Positions 62,065-64,000 of a DNA stretch of 64,000 nucleotides are shown one piece after another. This DNA is from Leucothrix mucor DSM 2157 (GTDB lineage Bacteria; Pseudomonadota; Gammaproteobacteria; Thiotrichales; Thiotrichaceae), in the NCBI RefSeq assembly GCF_000419525.1, contig NZ_ATTE01000001.1, positions 4,524,501 through 4,588,500 of the forward strand. Reading direction: 5' to 3'. Made by a program: the position numbers and the translations under genes. Below the pieces are notes generated by a model. That model was not told the origin of the DNA. It saw only the letters and a list, made by a program, of their open reading frames with translations, and searched no databases. Each line of letters begins with the position of its first letter. Position 1 is the stretch's first letter.

Positions 62065-63210
62065 ATGAAAATTGTTGTCGCACCGGACTCGTTTAAAGAA
62101 AGTTTATCCGCCGAAGGCGTTGCTCAGGCAATTGGCCGTGGTTTTCAGGAAATATTTCCCAACGCCGAGTTGGTGTTAGTGCCGGTTGCCGATGGTGGCG
62201 AAGGCACGACGGACTCTTTAGTGGCAGCAACCGGTGGCCAGCGCTTTACGCAATTGGCGACTGGTCCGTTAGGTGAGCAAGTTGAAGCCTTTTGGGGTCA
62301 ACTCGGTGATGGTATTACAGCGGTGGTTGAAACCGCTGCAGCCTCTGGTTTGGACTTAATTACCCCACAACAACGTGATCCACTGGCGGCCACAACACGT
62401 GGCACTGGTGAGCTGATTTTGGCGGCGCTGGATCGCGGTGCAAAACACATTATTGTTGGCTTAGGCGGTAGTGCGACCAATGATGGTGGCGCGGGTATGC
62501 TGCAAGCACTAGGCGTTAAACTGCTGGATGCGCAAGGTAATGATATTGCTGCTGGCGGCGCTGGCTTAGCGCAACTGCACAGCATCGACCTGAGCCAAAT
62601 GGACACGCGGCTGGCGGACGTAAAATTTGATGTCGCTTGCGATGTTGATAACCCATTAATTGGTGACAATGGCGCGTCTGCCATATTCGGCCCACAAAAG
62701 GGTGCAACGCCTGAGTTGGTGGCTGAGTTAGATAAAAACCTCGCACACTTCGCTGAAGTTGTTTTAGCGGCTACTGGCAAAGATATTGTGAATATTCCCG
62801 GTGCGGGCGCGGCGGGTGGTTTAGGTGCGGCGTTCTTAGGTTTCTTAGATGCAACCCTGAAAAGCGGTATCGATATTGTGTTGGATGCGGTGTCGTTTGA
62901 GGAGAAAATACAAGGTGCCTCGCTAGTGATTACCGGCGAAGGGCGTATCGATAGCCAAACCGTTCGTGGTAAAACGCCAGTGGGTGTGAGTAAGCGCGCC
63001 AAAGCGGCGGGTAATATTCCGGTGATTGCCTTAGCTGGCTCGGTAGCGGCTGATGCGCACGTGGTTCATGAGCACGGGATTGATGCAATTTTTAGTGTGG
63101 TACCGGGAGTGGTAACGCTGGAAACGGCCTTAGCCGAGGCGGATGCTAATTTGTGTCGTACCGCGCGAAATGTGGCGATGAGCCTAAAGCTGGGTGGGAT
63201 GACTGCCTGA
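62065..63210 (+). CDS. garK: Glycerate 2-kinase (GarK/GlxK family)
   Basis: A 381-residue type-2 glycerate kinase. MKIVVAPDSFKESLSAEGVAQAIGRG, VPVADGGEGTTDSLV, IIVGLGGSATNDGGAGMLQALG and ITGEGRIDSQTVRGKTP are the family blocks. It phosphorylates glycerate made from glyoxylate, carrying glycolate carbon into glycolysis. It follows glcF by 14 bases, so the operon covers uptake, oxidation and entry into central metabolism. Confidence 0.9.
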   Translation: MKIVVAPDSFKESLSAEGVAQAIGRGFQEIFPNAELVLVPVADGGEGTTDSLVAATGGQRFTQLATGPLGEQVEAFWGQLGDGITAVVETAAASGLDLITPQQRDPLAATTRGTGELILAALDRGAKHIIVGLGGSATNDGGAGMLQALGVKLLDAQGNDIAAGGAGLAQLHSIDLSQMDTRLADVKFDVACDVDNPLIGDNGASAIFGPQKGATPELVAELDKNLAHFAEVVLAATGKDIVNIPGAGAAGGLGAAFLGFLDATLKSGIDIVLDAVSFEEKIQGASLVITGEGRIDSQTVRGKTPVGVSKRAKAAGNIPVIALAGSVAADAHVVHEHGIDAIFSVVPGVVTLETALAEADANLCRTARNVAMSLKLGGMTA

Positions 63211-63242
63211 GTGATGCGATCGCTCCGGCAGTCGGGCAGAAT

Positions 63243-63473
63243 TTACGACAGTAGTCGTATCAGCGTCTGCGCGTGATTCGCTGCTTCGATACCGCGTTCG
63301 GTTAAATAACCACCGTCAACTTGGTCGGTTAAGCCTTTTTCAAACAATCGGGCGGCGGCTGCAACTAATTCTTGCGGGGCTTCATGGGAATGAACTTTGA
63401 TGCCGGTCGCTGCAGACTCTAGATTGAACTGTGTCAGTAGCTTAACTTCTTCCAGCTGATCGTGTATTGGCAT
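63243..63473 (-). CDS. TIGR02647-type small protein
   Basis: A 76-residue protein: FNLESAATGIKVHSHEAPQELVAAAARLFEKGLTDQVDGGYLTERGIEAANHAQTLIRLL. This matches a small conserved gammaproteobacterial family (TIGR02647) labelled as putative DNA-binding, with a winged-helix-like pattern. GGAG lies upstream of the ATG. It is convergent with the glycerate kinase gene. Its real role is unknown. Confidence 0.7.
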   Translation of the reverse strand: MPIHDQLEEVKLLTQFNLESAATGIKVHSHEAPQELVAAAARLFEKGLTDQVDGGYLTERGIEAANHAQTLIRLLS

Positions 63474-63593
63474 AATTTTCTCCTGCTCCTAATTGGTCGG
63501 ATTGTCTTGCGACAATGGCTCCATCATAGCTGAAAGCTGCTGATGAATCAGTTGAAATGTTGGGTTTAAAATTACAGCATTTTCAGGATGCGA

Positions 63594-64000
63594 TCAGGTG
63601 ACCAATGTTTTGATCAAACCAATGCCGGAAATCAGTATGAGCGCGACCAACACCATGCGCCGCAATTTGGCCTCCGGTAAATAATTGAACAGGCGCGTGC
63701 CGTAGTGAATCCCCACAAACATCACTGGAATAGCGACCAGTGAGGTATAGAAAATCTCTTTGGAATACACGTCACTTAGTATTGCACCGGCCATAAATGC
63801 GGCTTCGCTGATGAAGAAGTAAATCACCATGGTGGCGCGGATTCTACTCACGGTAATCCCAGAGCCTGTCAGGAATAAGGCAATTAATACGCCACCGATG
63901 GCGGCTAATCCATTAAACAAACCGGCCAAGCTGCCGACGATAACTAAGCGGATGGCGGATGGCTCGGGTTTAAAGCGAAATTGGATCAGGCTGAGTACGC
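63594..64000 (-). CDS. TauE/SafE-family membrane permease, C-terminal part (cut by window edge)
   Basis: An open frame continues to the right edge, giving 135 residues of the C-terminal half. The frame enters from beyond 64000 as VLSLIQFRFKPEPSAIRLVIVGSLAGLFNGLAAIGGVLIALFL, which contains the second family repeat (GSLAGLFNGLAAIGG). Several hydrophobic helices follow and the protein ends GIGLIKTLVT. TauE/SafE proteins move sulphite, sulphoacetate or other organic anions. The true start lies outside the window. Confidence 0.8.
   Translation of the reverse strand, partial: VLSLIQFRFKPEPSAIRLVIVGSLAGLFNGLAAIGGVLIALFLTGSGITVSRIRATMVIYFFISEAAFMAGAILSDVYSKEIFYTSLVAIPVMFVGIHYGTRLFNYLPEAKLRRMVLVALILISGIGLIKTLVT

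Noticed and set aside
62298-63002. 234-codon minus-strand frame inside the glycerate kinase gene
   Set aside because: Shadow frame; Ser/Pro/Ala-rich, no motif, and the plus-strand kinase is unambiguous.
1-64000. CRISPR arrays, rRNA genes, insertion sequences or prophage
   Set aside because: No regularly spaced repeats, rRNA sequence, transposase or phage structural genes were seen on either strand.

Overview
The window looks like chromosome of a marine or alga-associated gammaproteobacterium. Evidence: a FimT/PilV/PilW/PilX/PilY1 type IV pilus set, a Zur/Zrg zinc module, a NikR nickel regulator, Vibrio-type HigBA, an alginate lyase, glycolate/hydroxyacid and polyamine catabolism, and moderate GC. 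A Thiotrichales (Leucothrix-like) host is a guess, not shown by the sequence.

Layout. (1) 1-1446: 5' part of an alpha-2-macroglobulin-like secreted protein. (2) 2121-12761: polyamine locus. puuB, a PLP aminotransferase and puuA run leftward from a divergent control region; potFGHI, a second glutamine-synthetase-like ligase and agmatinase run rightward. Two GTGATCAC palindromes lie between the divergent units. (3) 12820-12896: tRNA-Arg(CCG), then accessory DNA to about 17.2 kb: small membrane proteins, an AAA-ATPase/PD-(D/E)XK protein, a LysM-like protein and VapBC. (4) 17.2-19.5 kb: alginate lyase with a secreted partner. (5) 19.85-23.2 kb: two coupled exported proteins of unknown function. 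(6) 23.485-25.35 kb: an integron gene-cassette array with three attC sites and no integrase in the window (CALIN-type). It has an unusual left border, and one cassette gene is split by a frameshift in an A7 run. (7) 26.3-29.5 kb: MacAB/DevBCA-like ABC exporter. (8) 29.7-35.4 kb: metal homeostasis. A four-gene zinc operon (ZrgA-like protein, ABC ATPase, permease, DUF3299 lipoprotein) and a Fur/Zur regulator carry matching operators; NikR is divergent from a DUF4198 nickel module with a NikR-type operator. (9) 35.5-41.8 kb: minor pilins and PilY1 in scrambled orientation. (10) 41.9-47.2 kb: lactate/glycolate permease, 2-hydroxyacid dehydrogenase, GMC oxidoreductase and LDH2-type dehydrogenase. 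(11) 47.3-53.2 kb: AbiE type IV toxin-antitoxin, ABC-2 exporter, PhyH dioxygenase, small unknowns and HigBA. (12) 53.3-63.2 kb: FadR-type GntR regulator divergent from TRAP transporter-glcG-glcDEF-glycerate kinase. (13) To the right edge: a TIGR02647-type small protein and a partial TauE/SafE permease.

How it fits together: the two catabolic blocks import polyamines and short 2-hydroxy acids (glycolate, lactate, glycerate) and oxidise them, each with a local palindromic operator pair. The metal block has its own metal-sensing repressors and predicted sites. Mobile or defensive content (integron cassettes, VapBC, AbiE, HigBA) sits in three patches between housekeeping clusters. The most unusual stretch is the integrase-less cassette array at 23.5-25.4 kb. 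All functions are inferred from sequence reading without database searches.
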